Shown piece after piece: positions 1 to 6,927 of a stretch of DNA of 39,096 bases. The position numbers were made by a program, and so were the translations under genes. The DNA is from Deinococcus frigens DSM 12807 (GTDB lineage: Bacteria > Deinococcota > Deinococci > Deinococcales > Deinococcaceae), in contig NZ_JNIW01000034.1 of NCBI RefSeq assembly GCF_000701425.1, positions 1 to 39,096 on the forward strand, read 5' to 3'. Position 1 is the first letter of the stretch, and the number at the start of each line of letters is the position of its first letter. The notes beneath the pieces were generated by a model. The model had not been told where the DNA came from. It was given only the letters and a program-made list of their open reading frames with translations, and searched no databases.

Positions 1-109
1 GATACTGGTGGCGAAGTCAGATGCCGGTCTCCCAGAACAGTGTTTTGTGCCACTGCGCCACCGGCGTCTATCGATGAAAAGGCCAGATTTTGACTTCGCC
101 ACCAGTATC
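1..109. repeat. MITE-like 109-bp inverted-repeat element, copy 1
   Basis: The first 109 bases start and end with a perfect 19-bp terminal inverted repeat (GATACTGGTGGCGAAGTCA at 1-19, its complement at 91-109). Inside are two further nested complementary pairs, GCCGGT 23-28 with ACCGGC 60-65 and CAGTG 38-42 with CACTG 51-55, so a single strand could fold into one branched hairpin. The copy at 1080-1188 is its reverse complement with a single base difference (position 16). It has no room for a transposase, so it looks like a miniature element moved in trans. The left flank is outside the window, so a target duplication cannot be checked here. The window starting exactly at the repeat edge may reflect a contig break at a repeat (inference). 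Confidence 0.85.
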
Positions 110-213
110 GTGTTATGGCTCTTCTGCGAAAGAGCGAACCGTGGTTGATCCCCCAGAGGGGGAACAGGGAAAAGTCAGGGAAACCTGCGCTGCTCGCCCT
201 GGGCCACAGGCGC

Positions 214-888
214 TCAGCCTGAGCGTGGGTCCGGCAGAACTTCATGGAACGGCTCGTGGGTGACCCGCTCTGGAAACCGGCGCAGGGTATTGGCCAGGGT
301 GATGCCCTGCGAGCGGTGGCAGCCCATCGCCCGCAGTTTTTGCGTGACGAACGCGGACACGTCATGGACCCGGTTGGGGGGCAGGTAACCGGGCAGCAGG
401 GTGCCGAGCCACTCGGCTTGCAGGGCGTAGTACCACAGCCGGGGGCGGCGTTCAGGTGGCAGCGCGTCCCACACGGCCTTGACCACCTGGTGGGTGGTCA
501 CATGATCGGGATGTCCGTTCAGGCCGTCCGGGGGAAACGTCAGCACGATCTCGGGCTGGTAAGTCTCGAAGGCGTCGTGGATCAGGGGCGTGATGTCGCT
601 GAGATGACCCGCCACGTCACCGTCAGGAAAGGTGTATTGCTCATGGGCGCTGGCGGGGTGGCGCAGGAAACCTAGAGTGTCCAGACAGTCCGCCAGTTCC
701 TGGCGGCGCAACGCGGCGAGTTCCTCGCGGGTCTCACACAGGCCCAGGTTCCGGCCCGCGTCGCCCAGCGTGAGGGTTAGGAGCGCGCACGGTTCGTCAT
801 GGGACAGGAAGTCGAGCAGCGTGCCACCCGAGCCGAACACCTCGTCGTCTGGATGCGGCACGATCACCAGCAGTTTCACGGGAGCCAC
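214..888 (-). CDS. PIG-L family N-acetylglucosaminyl deacetylase, BshB2-like
   Basis: PIG-L/LmbE zinc-dependent deacetylase of about 224 aa. The family removes acetyl from GlcNAc conjugates; in bacillithiol synthesis it deacetylates GlcNAc-malate. The metal-site motif HPDDE lies at residues 12-16 after the hydrophobic strand LLVIV, and the second motif HPDH at about 126-129. The stretch LGDAGRNLG followed by LRRQEL resembles the BshB2 branch more than BshB1. The start is taken as GTG at 888 because a TATGCT -10 box lies 6 bases upstream (895-900), a leaderless arrangement; GTG at 879 is the alternative, and an open frame extends to 1020 without support. A MITE-like element sits on each side of the gene. 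A second family member (BshB1-like) lies at 6928-7659. Family is certain, the exact substrate is inferred. Confidence 0.85.
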   Translation of the reverse strand: MAPVKLLVIVPHPDDEVFGSGGTLLDFLSHDEPCALLTLTLGDAGRNLGLCETREELAALRRQELADCLDTLGFLRHPASAHEQYTFPDGDVAGHLSDITPLIHDAFETYQPEIVLTFPPDGLNGHPDHVTTHQVVKAVWDALPPERRPRLWYYALQAEWLGTLLPGYLPPNRVHDVSAFVTQKLRAMGCHRSQGITLANTLRRFPERVTHEPFHEVLPDPRSG

Positions 889-1079
889 CACAGCAGCATA
901 GAGGCCCGTCGGCAGCCCTGACCAGGGTGGGGCGGCCCCCGGCCCAGGAATGGGGGCATATCGGGTTGACTGGCGGTGGCCCAGTGAGGTGCCTCTGCCG
1001 TGAACGTTTCGCAAGCTCAACGGCCAGGGCGCGTGCTGGAGAGCAGATTTTGCTCAGCGGTGTAAAATTGCTGGATCTT

Positions 1080-1188
1080 GATACTGGTGGCGAAGTCAAA
1101 ATCTGGCCTTTTCATCGATAGACGCCGGTGGCGCAGTGGCACAAAACACTGTTCTGGGAGACCGGCATCTGATTTCGCCACCAGTATC
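1080..1188. repeat. MITE-like 109-bp element, copy 2, with 6-bp target duplication
   Basis: Reverse-complement copy of the element at 1-109, 108 of 109 bases identical; the change falls in one terminal repeat so its ends match 18 of 19. It is flanked by a direct repeat GATCTT at 1074-1079 and 1189-1194, the footprint expected of insertion by a DDE transposase making 6-bp duplications. High identity and an intact duplication suggest recent movement. It inserted about 190 bp upstream of the deacetylase gene, outside the reading frame. The family of the helper transposase cannot be told from these ends. Confidence 0.85.
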
Positions 1189-1278
1189 GATCTTGTCGTT
1201 ACCCCCAATCAGTAGAACGCCCCGCGACCGGTCAAGGTGCGGGGCGGTGAGCAGCGAGGGCCTGGGCAGCGCTGGGGG

Positions 1279-1908
1279 TCAGGCTTTAAGGCCCCCAGGG
1301 GCAGCGGGCGGCCTCCACTGCGGCCCCGCGAGGTCACGCCCAGCGGCCACAAAGTACCCGTGTAGGGCCTCAGGGTCAGACTCGCTCATTGAGTGGGCAG
1401 AGGCGTGAAAGGCGCTCAGCGCAGCCATAAACCCCCCGCGTGCCATGTCATGAGGCAGGGTGTCGAGCACCTGGCGCAACTGCTCCCCCCTCACTCCCAG
1501 GTCATCGAAAACCGCGTCTGTCTGCGCCTCGCTATACCCGCAGTCCTGCAGCACCTCGCGGGTAAAGCTCGCGGCCCAGGTGGTGAATATGGCGAGCACG
1601 TTCAGAGGCGCGGGGTCAAGCTGCCTGCAGGATCGGAGCATTGACCCCGCGTAAATCAGCCCATTAGAGAAGTGCTTAACGCTGGGCGGGGCGCTGCCCA
1701 TCTCAGCCCAGGCGAGGGCCTGACCGCCCAGCACGTCGCCTAGCTGCTCGACGCTCGCCCGCAGTTCCTCAAGGGTTAGGGTAATCAGTTCTGCAGGCGG
1801 GGGAAGCTGCCCGGTGCTCAGCATGAGGGCGCGTAGCTCGCGGGCCTGGGCGTCAGTCATGGTCATGAGTTCATCAAGAGACTGGGCGGCGTTGAGTTTC
1901 TGTGTCAT
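1279..1908 (-). CDS. hypothetical protein, last gene of accessory operon
   Basis: About 209 aa, not recognised. The protein is predicted mostly helical, acidic in the first half, with no signal peptide, membrane segment or cysteine motif. The start is ATG at 1908 because AGAGG lies 8 bases upstream; an in-frame GTG at 1917 overlaps that site. It is the most distal gene of a leftward run of seven small genes starting at 4356, with a 46-base gap to the gene before it. A copy of the element-specific repeat (CAGCGCTG) lies five bases beyond the stop. Probably a coding gene of a small integrative element; no function proposed. Confidence 0.65.
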   Translation of the reverse strand: MTQKLNAAQSLDELMTMTDAQARELRALMLSTGQLPPPAELITLTLEELRASVEQLGDVLGGQALAWAEMGSAPPSVKHFSNGLIYAGSMLRSCRQLDPAPLNVLAIFTTWAASFTREVLQDCGYSEAQTDAVFDDLGVRGEQLRQVLDTLPHDMARGGFMAALSAFHASAHSMSESDPEALHGYFVAAGRDLAGPQWRPPAAPGGLKA

Positions 1909-1954
1909 GGCGTGCACCTCTGGGGGCGAGTCTGGGGCGGGATGGGGGGGCGGT

Positions 1955-2305
1955 TCATGCTGTGCCGGTGGGCATATCTGCGGCCCTGAGGCTCGCGGTG
2001 GTCATCTCTGCCCAGGCGCTCGCCCGGTCAAGTTCGGTATTCGTGGCAGCGTTGCCCCAGAGCAGCGTGAACGGTGCCCCGCCTGCCTCGCTGGGGCAGA
2101 TCGCCCAATCATCTACAAAGTCAGGCAACCCCGCGAGGGTCAGGGCCTCAAGCTCAGTCAGGGCGGCCCCATGCTCGACACCGCCCAGGTTCACCCCCTG
2201 AGGCACCGGGTACGGCCCCGCATGGCCCAGCGCGATAAGCGCGGCCTGACCCTCGCGGGTGTCCCGCTGGGGGTGTTGAGTATCGAGCGGCGGGGTGTCA
2301 GTCAT
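1955..2305 (-). CDS. hypothetical protein of accessory operon
   Basis: About 116 aa, unrecognised. The frame is open further upstream, but the ATG at 2305 has AGAGG 9 bases ahead, the same ribosome-binding arrangement as the neighbouring genes, so it is preferred. The middle part (LPDFVDDWAICP) is hydrophobic/aromatic and the C-terminus helical. No cysteine cluster, signal or membrane segment is seen. It lies between two other unknown genes on the same strand, 52 bases downstream of the next one. Confidence 0.6.
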   Translation of the reverse strand: MTDTPPLDTQHPQRDTREGQAALIALGHAGPYPVPQGVNLGGVEHGAALTELEALTLAGLPDFVDDWAICPSEAGGAPFTLLWGNAATNTELDRASAWAEMTTASLRAADMPTGTA

Positions 2306-2357
2306 GGGGGGCAACCTCTGGTAGTGGGTGGGGAGAGCGTAAGAATCCGTAAGTTTT

Positions 2358-2738
2358 TTAAGAGACTTTACCCAGCGTGACCGTCTGACCGTCATAGGTG
2401 GTCAGGGCCTCGCACAGCTCGCGCAACACGCGCACGGCGGGCACGTCGAGCACGGCCCGCTGCCCGGCATACTCGACGGTCAGCCGCGCACCGCCCAGGC
2501 GGGCGAGCGTCAGGCCCTCGCGTTCATCCCGCAGATTGGGCAGCGCTGGGGGGGTGCTGAGTGCCCAGCTCGCGCCGTCGGGAAGGTGGTACAGCGTGAG
2601 CCGGTGCTTTGTGGTGTAACACGCGAGCGTCAGGGCCGCGCGGCCTGAGGCGGTGTGTCTGGGCGGGACAATCAACACCGCCGCGAGGGACACGGCCCCA
2701 GGAATCAGGGCCTTAGGTGAGCGCCGTCCCGGTGTCAC
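2358..2738 (-). CDS. hypothetical protein of accessory operon
   Basis: About 126 aa, unrecognised. Its ATG overlaps the stop of the zinc-ribbon gene (start 2738, stop of neighbour 2735), so the two are likely translationally coupled. A hydrophobic stretch at residues 11-25 (LIPGAVSLAAVLIVP) could be a weak membrane anchor. The rest has short beta-like strands, including RLTVEYAGQRAVLDVPA, and ends in a helical segment. One copy of the element repeat (2541-2548) lies inside the gene. Confidence 0.6.
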   Translation of the reverse strand: MTPGRRSPKALIPGAVSLAAVLIVPPRHTASGRAALTLACYTTKHRLTLYHLPDGASWALSTPPALPNLRDEREGLTLARLGGARLTVEYAGQRAVLDVPAVRVLRELCEALTTYDGQTVTLGKVS

Positions 2739-3421
2739 GCTTCACCCTCTGCCCAGTACCCCAGCGCGGCGCGCACCTGAGGCAGCAACCGGGCGGGCAC
2801 CCTCAACCCCTCACCCCCGGTGTAATAGAGCAGGGCCTCGCCCTCTGGGGCCGTGTTCAGGATGAGCAGCGCGTCATAACCGGGGCTGAGGTGTAGGTGC
2901 TCGCGTTCCTGCCCGTTTGCCTCGCGCACAGTGAAGGTCAGGCGGCGGTCAATCTGTCCGGGGCCTGAGGCGGCGGGCCGCGCCGGATCGAGCTGGGCCG
3001 CGAGTATCTGGGGCAGGGTGCGGGCGTCGAGCTGCACCCGGTCAGGTGGGGACGGGGTGAAGCTGGGAGCGGGATACTCGCGGGCCGCGTTGGTCAGGAG
3101 TGCCGTAAGGTGTTGCCCCTGGGCCTGAGGGTTCATCCAACTGCCCGCCCAGCTCTCTAGGCATTCGTAAAGCTGAGCCGCGCTGAGGCCCTGGGCCGTG
3201 TAATGGTGTACCCAGGCGGCAAGCTGGGGCGCAAATAAGGCTGCGAGGTGTTGCTCAGCGGCGCAGAGTTGGCGGTCACGGGCGGCACATGACGGGCAGC
3301 GGGGCGAGCCGTCGAGGTCAGGTAGGGCGAGCGAGCCGCACACCTCGCATTCCGCCCACGGCGCGGGCAGGGTGCGCGAGGTGTAAGCGGGGGCGGCGGG
3401 GTCAGTCATGGGCGCGGTCAT
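2735..3421 (-). CDS. hypothetical zinc-ribbon protein of accessory operon
   Basis: About 228 aa. Near the N-terminus two CxxC knuckles (CEVCG at about 25-29 and CPSC at about 42-45) form a small zinc ribbon. A helical middle rich in Ala, Leu and aromatic residues follows, then a C-terminal part with beta strands. Start ATG 3421 has AGGAG 8 bases upstream and overlaps the preceding stop as ATGA, so translation is coupled to the 74-aa gene before it. The ribbon suggests nucleic-acid or protein binding, but I do not recognise the family. It is the largest protein of the operon. Confidence 0.65.
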   Translation of the reverse strand: MTAPMTDPAAPAYTSRTLPAPWAECEVCGSLALPDLDGSPRCPSCAARDRQLCAAEQHLAALFAPQLAAWVHHYTAQGLSAAQLYECLESWAGSWMNPQAQGQHLTALLTNAAREYPAPSFTPSPPDRVQLDARTLPQILAAQLDPARPAASGPGQIDRRLTFTVREANGQEREHLHLSPGYDALLILNTAPEGEALLYYTGGEGLRVPARLLPQVRAALGYWAEGEA

Positions 3422-3642
3422 GCTCGCAACTCCTCTAATAGACCGTGCGTGTCACGGGCGGCGGCGTCGAGCGCCTGGGCGTGCTGGGCGAGGGTGCCCG
3501 CGTGCTGGGGGCGGCCCTCGCGGGTGTGGGCGGCCACTGTGAGGGCAAGCACGGCGCGGGCCGCGTCGAGCACCTGGGCGGCCTCGTGCGTCAGGGTGTA
3601 GGCGTCCCGCTGGGCGGGGTCAGTCTGGGCAGCGTGTTTCAT
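3418..3642 (-). CDS. small helical hypothetical protein of accessory operon
   Basis: A 74-aa Ala-rich, almost wholly helical protein (for example EAAQVLDAARAVLALTVAAH), unrecognised. The ATG at 3642 has AGAGG five bases upstream. Its stop overlaps the start of the zinc-ribbon gene (ATGA). Heptad-like spacing suggests a short coiled coil or helical hairpin; no charged DNA-binding helix is apparent. Confidence 0.55.
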   Translation of the reverse strand: MKHAAQTDPAQRDAYTLTHEAAQVLDAARAVLALTVAAHTREGRPQHAGTLAQHAQALDAAARDTHGLLEELRA

Positions 3643-3700
3643 GGGGGCCTCTGGGATTCAAAAGTGCGCGCCCCCTAAGGTGGGGGCAGCGCTGGGGGGG

Positions 3701-3949
3701 TTAGGCGCTCAGGGCGGCGGGGATACTCAGACCCGCGAGCAGTGCCGCCGCGTCTCTGACCCGCTGGGCGTGCTGGGCGCGTTCACTGGGGGTCAGGGTG
3801 GCGAGGTGGGCGAGTGCCCAGGCGTGCCCGTGTTTGACCGGCGCGTATGTCATGGCCTCGCCCTGGGCGGCGCGGGTGATGAGGTGCGCGGCCTCGCCCT
3901 CGCTGATCGCCTGCCCGTGCGTCAGGCGGTAGGGGGCGCGGCCCCTCAT
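3701..3949 (-). CDS. small hypothetical protein of accessory operon
   Basis: About 82 aa, unrecognised, helical and His/Ala-rich (HGHAWALAHLATL). The start is ATG at 3949, overlapping the stop of the first operon gene as ATGA; an upstream in-frame ATG at 3964 would lie inside that gene and is less likely. A copy of the element repeat (3687-3694) lies just past the stop, in the 58-base gap before the next gene. Confidence 0.55.
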   Translation of the reverse strand: MRGRAPYRLTHGQAISEGEAAHLITRAAQGEAMTYAPVKHGHAWALAHLATLTPSERAQHAQRVRDAAALLAGLSIPAALSA

Positions 3950-4356
3950 GCGGTCATGCCCCACTGACCCCGCGCGTAATCGCGCACGGTGTAAGCGTCC
4001 TGGGCGGTCAGGGCAGCGAGGGAAGGGACGGCGCGGCCCAGCGCCTCGCCTGCGGTCAGGTAGTGGTCACGGAATCCCAGACGGCCCAGCTCGCGGTGAA
4101 GGTTGCACCCCGCCGCGTTTCCGATGGTGGGCGGGGTGTCCAGAGTCTCAGCGGTCACGGTCAGCCGCTCAGCGCTGCCCAGGATGCGGGCGGCGTCGAG
4201 CACGCCCACCGGCTGCCCGTTCACTTCTGCCGTGAAGCCCTCAGCGGTGCGGGTCATGGTCACGGTGTAGTCAGCCGTGCCGGTAATGACGCTGCACTCG
4301 CGGTAGATAACGTGGGCGGCCCAGGTGCGGGAAAGTGCGCGGGTGTTAGTGTTCAT
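3946..4356 (-). CDS. hypothetical protein, first gene of accessory operon
   Basis: About 136 aa. The start is ATG at 4356 with AGAAGGA 6 bases upstream; the frame is open further up but crosses the promoter. The N-terminal half looks beta-rich (TADYTVTMTRTAEGFTAEV). The C-terminal half is helical, with the pattern LGRLGFRDHY, LGRAV, SLAALT. This resembles the small helical module found at the C-terminus of some phage DNA-annealing or GemA-like proteins; that comparison is from memory and weak. It is the first gene after the divergent promoter and is translationally coupled to the next gene. Confidence 0.6.
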   Translation of the reverse strand: MNTNTRALSRTWAAHVIYRECSVITGTADYTVTMTRTAEGFTAEVNGQPVGVLDAARILGSAERLTVTAETLDTPPTIGNAAGCNLHRELGRLGFRDHYLTAGEALGRAVPSLAALTAQDAYTVRDYARGQWGMTA

Positions 4357-4437
4357 CTTGATTCCTTCTGTACTGGGGGAGTCAGATGGGGCGCGTGTTT
4401 CTTTGCCGGAGTGCGCGCCTTCTCTGCTGTCTCTATA

Positions 4438-4463
4438 TTGACATAATGTGTTATTACTGTCAA
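4438..4463. promoter_or_regulatory. divergent promoters in a dyad operator
   Basis: TTGACA at 4438-4443 (plus strand) faces TTGACA on the minus strand (TGTCAA at 4458-4463). The two consensus -35 hexamers form the arms of an inverted repeat centred at 4450.5, with TAAT and ATTA inside the arms. The plus-strand box points at the HTH regulator and the minus-strand box at the seven-gene operon. Candidate -10 boxes at normal spacing are weak on the plus strand (CAACAT) and better on the minus strand (CAATAT/AATATA). A repressor bound here would cover both promoters. Confidence 0.6.
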
Positions 4464-4504
4464 CATTAGGTGTCATGAATACTAGAAGTGTTAAGGTGAT
4501 GAGC

Positions 4505-4876
4505 ATGAATGATGCTGTGAGGGCCGCCGTAGGGGCGCGGCTGCGAGAAAAGAACATGAGCCGCGCTGACCTCGCGCGTGCTACGGGGCTAAACCCCACT
4601 GCTATTTCCCGTGCACTAAACGGCACTCAGGGCGGCGGCACTATCCCCCCAGCCTGGGCGGCCATGCTCGACGCCCTGGGCCTGACCCTCGCGGCGCTGC
4701 CCGTCGAGCACATCAGCGGCGGGCCGGTCATCCTGCCCAGTGACCCACAGGCGCTAGAGCGCGAGATCACGGCGCGGGTCACTGCGGCGGTGCGGGAAGC
4801 GCTCGCCCAGCACGGCGCGGCCCCAGAGGTTGAACCGGGCAGCGCTGAGGGGGATAAGTCCACCGGCCCAGCCTGA
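4505..4876 (+). CDS. XRE-like helix-turn-helix transcriptional regulator
   Basis: About 123 aa. A lambda-repressor-type HTH occupies roughly residues 8-40 (LREKNMSRADLARATGLNPT followed by AISRALNG). The second half is acidic and helical and probably mediates dimerisation. The ATG at 4505 is chosen because AAGGTG lies 6 bases upstream; in-frame ATGs at 4475 and 4499 are poorer. It is transcribed away from the seven-gene operon, with a dyad operator between them, so it is likely the element's repressor, as in prophages and phage satellites. The frame is followed by a hairpin terminator. There is no peptidase domain, so SOS-type self-cleavage is not expected. Confidence 0.85.
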   Translation: MNDAVRAAVGARLREKNMSRADLARATGLNPTAISRALNGTQGGGTIPPAWAAMLDALGLTLAALPVEHISGGPVILPSDPQALEREITARVTAAVREALAQHGAAPEVEPGSAEGDKSTGPA

Positions 4877-4893
4877 ACAGTGCGCCCCCCGTG

Positions 4894-4920
4894 ACCCCTC
4901 GCCCAGCGGCGGGGGGTTTT
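4894..4920 (+). terminator. intrinsic terminator after HTH regulator
   Basis: Complementary arms ACCCCTCGCC (4894-4903) and GGCGGGGGGT (4908-4917), one wobble pair, four-base loop, followed by four T. It lies 18 bases after the regulator stop codon. Confidence 0.65.
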
Positions 4921-5418
4921 ACTCAGGCTTGAGTACCTGACCCGCACAGCCTGGGCGGGCAGCCTGACCGGGCGCGAGCTGCCCCACCCTCAAAGCCCAG
5001 GCATAGGCAGCGCTGGGGTGTGTTTGGGAGTAGGAGTAGACCGGAGGGTTTCTGATATGCGGGCAAAGTTACCGCTACTTGGAAACCTCTACTCATTTAT
5101 GCGTGTCAGATGGTGCGCGAGTAGGGCAGGGGGTTTCTGGGGTTTTATTTGCCCCCTAGTGCATATGCGTTTCTACTCTGAGGGTAGAGTGACCCTGAAC
5201 GCCGTCTAGGACATTCTTTTATCTATATATATATGTTAAAAATCACTTTAAGGGATTCACCTATCAGAAACCCCAGAAACCTACCCCTCTACTCCTACCC
5301 CCAGCGCTGCCCATGCTGAGGGGTACGCCCTAAGCGGCTGGGGTACGGTGGGCGCATGGCTGGCAATGGTGGGGACGGGCAGGGCCGCGCTAAGCGGGGG
5401 CAGGGTGAGGGACACTTC
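4921..5418. promoter_or_regulatory. repeat-rich control region before integrase (candidate attP/arm sites or origin)
   Basis: About 500 bases with no convincing gene. Two copies of CAGCGCTG (5008 and 5302) face each other, and the sequence inside them continues as an imperfect long-range inverted repeat: GGAGTAGGAGTAGA after the first copy, CTACTCCTACC before the second, then GGTTTCTGAT against ATCAGAAACC. GTTTCTG recurs at about 5048 and 5133 and inverted at 5265 and 5274, with the shorter GTTTCT at 5169. The middle holds an AT-rich tract (5211-5256, TATATATATA) in otherwise GC-rich DNA. This layout suits integrase/excisionase arm sites or a replication origin; the sequence does not decide between them. 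A small frame at 5018-5209 is judged spurious. Confidence 0.55.
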
Positions 5419-6648
5419 ATGACCCTGACCTCTGGCAAGGTCAGATGGCGCGTGATGGTGTCAACCCTCGCGGGCGAGCGCAAGCACTTTAACGGCACCG
5501 CTCGCAACCTGACAGAAGCGCGTCAGGCGGTGCGCGAGGCCCGTAAGTTCAAAGACCTAGGCGAGCTGCCCCCGCGTGACCGGGTGAAGGTGGGCGAGCT
5601 GGTAGACCGGTACATAGAGGCCCGCTTACGGGATGGCAAGCTCGCCCCGCGCACCGTGTTTGATTACCGGTATGTGCTGGCCCACTACATCACCCCCAGT
5701 CTGGGCACCCTCAAGGCCCAGGGGGTCACGGGGCAGCGCTTACGGGATTACTTCGACGGGCTGGGCGAGGGGCCAAATGGGGAACGCACGCGGGCAAAGG
5801 TGTATGACCTGTTGCGGGCCTCTTACCGCTGGGGAGTGCGCGAGGGCCTGGTCATGGCTGACCCCACCCTCAGGGGCCGCCCGACGGCAAGCCGTGAAAA
5901 GGGTGCGCCTAAGCTGATGGCATTCACCCCTGAACAGGCGGTCAGGTTCTATAACGCGGCCCGTCTGGACCGTGACGGGTATGTTTTCGCCTTCATGCTT
6001 GCCACCGGCTTACGCCCAGGTGAGGCGCTGGGCCTCAGGTGGGATGACGTGACCTATGAAGCCGACGGCTCAGCAACAGTGCATGTCAGGCGGACCCGTT
6101 CAGTCATGGGGGGCGAGGTTTACGAAGGCCCACCTAAGACGGCCCAGGGAAACCGTACAGTCAGCGTGACGGGCAGCGCTGTTCAGGTACTCAGAGACAG
6201 CAGGGCCGAACAGGTTTTGACCGGAACAAAGCGGCTCAGATTCGGCGGGCATGACTATAGGGATGAGGGGTATGTGTTCAGTACGCGGGTAGGCACTGGC
6301 AAGCGCTCAGACAGCCTTCAGCGGCCCATGAGCCGACTATGCGAGGCGGCGGGGGTGCCGGTACTCAGCCCGCATAAGCTGAGGCACACCTACACCTCAG
6401 TCAAGGCCGCTGAGGGGGTGCCTATTGAAGTGCTGAGCGCCCAGATCGGGCATAAGGACACGGGGACAACACAGCGGATTTACCGGCATGTCTTCGAGTC
6501 TGAGCGGGTAGGGTTGACCTTTGACCCTGTACCCCCTGCCCCCCGCGAGGTCAGGCGGATAACGGCAAAGGTGCGGCGGGTCAACTCACGCCCAGCAGGG
6601 ACACACCCCAGCGCTGCCCAGGCTGACCCCTCGCCTGACACTGAGTAA
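5419..6648 (+). CDS. tyrosine-type site-specific integrase
   Basis: About 409 aa, the usual length for phage/ICE integrases. An arm-binding N-terminal domain (GKVRWRVMVS and on) is followed by a SAM-like core-binding domain and the catalytic domain. Catalytic residues are visible: Arg in ATGLRPGEALGLRW (about R199), HKLRH (H319, R322), GHKD (H345) and the nucleophile in RIYRH (Y355). The ATG at 5419 has GGTGAGGG 7 bases upstream; an in-frame ATG at 5356 is possible but lacks such a site. The gene ends 100 bases from the 3' end of tRNA-Thr, the usual position for an integrase whose attachment site is that tRNA. Intact, so probably active. Confidence 0.92.
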   Translation: MTLTSGKVRWRVMVSTLAGERKHFNGTARNLTEARQAVREARKFKDLGELPPRDRVKVGELVDRYIEARLRDGKLAPRTVFDYRYVLAHYITPSLGTLKAQGVTGQRLRDYFDGLGEGPNGERTRAKVYDLLRASYRWGVREGLVMADPTLRGRPTASREKGAPKLMAFTPEQAVRFYNAARLDRDGYVFAFMLATGLRPGEALGLRWDDVTYEADGSATVHVRRTRSVMGGEVYEGPPKTAQGNRTVSVTGSAVQVLRDSRAEQVLTGTKRLRFGGHDYRDEGYVFSTRVGTGKRSDSLQRPMSRLCEAAGVPVLSPHKLRHTYTSVKAAEGVPIEVLSAQIGHKDTGTTQRIYRHVFESERVGLTFDPVPPAPREVRRITAKVRRVNSRPAGTHPSAAQADPSPDTE

Positions 6649-6659
6649 CCCCCGCCCAG

Positions 6660-6679
6660 CGTTTGCAAGACGTTTGCAA
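6660..6679. repeat. tandem CGTTTGCAA direct repeat between integrase and tRNA
   Basis: CGTTTGCAA occurs at 6660-6668 and 6671-6679, 11 bases apart, so both copies lie on nearly the same face of the helix. The position between the integrase stop and the tRNA 3' end suits integrase or Xis binding, but the role is inferred. Confidence 0.4.
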
Positions 6680-6723
6680 TTCTGGAGTGCTGGGGGTTTC
6701 AGAAGGCCCAGGGAGAAAAGCGA

Positions 6724-6749
6724 AACCCCGCGCTAGGCGGGGGTTTTTC
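6724..6749. terminator. bidirectional terminator between integrase and tRNA-Thr
   Basis: AACCCCGC (6724-6731) pairs with a GCGGGG tract ending in TT and a T-run (6744-6748), which would stop integrase transcription. Read leftward the same hairpin follows the tRNA 3' end and precedes TTTCGCTTTT, so it may also end the tRNA transcript. Confidence 0.6.
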
Positions 6750-6750
6750 T

Positions 6751-6825
<75 letters not shown>

Positions 6826-6927
6826 CTGCTTTCTTGCACAAGGCTCAGGGAGTATAGGCAGGCCGCGCGGAGGTGTCAAGGCAAAAGCGCGGCCCCCACT
6901 GAGGCCGTCGCGTCTATCCTGTCCGGC

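Larger units (their letters stand above)
1264..6618. repeat. dispersed GGGCAGCGCTGGGG repeat family
   Basis: The palindromic octamer CAGCGCTG occurs at 1267, 2541, 3687, 4170, 4840, 5008, 5302, 6174 and 6609, nine times in about 5.4 kb. Most copies extend to GGGCAGCGCTGGGG in one orientation or the other. Copies lie just downstream of stop codons (1267, 3687), in the control region before the integrase (5008, 5302) and inside genes. By eye I find only one other copy in the remaining 33 kb (about 33751). The distribution follows the accessory element, so the repeat looks like a property of that element. Function unknown; a protein-binding, replication or packaging site are possibilities. Confidence 0.8.

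Noticed and set aside
1..1188. Composite transposon made of the two 109-bp elements and the deacetylase gene
   Set aside because: Copy 2 has its own target duplication on both sides, so it inserted singly; the outer flank of copy 1 is outside the window.
960..1216. Left attachment site matching the tRNA (GGGTTGAC at about 962, AATCAGTAG at about 1208)
   Set aside because: Matches are 8-9 bases; AATCAGTAG is in the wrong orientation and corresponds to the anticodon arm, not the 3' end.
5018..5209. 63-aa frame in the integrase control region
   Set aside because: No ribosome-binding site, no family pattern, and it runs across the repeat arrays and AT-rich tract.
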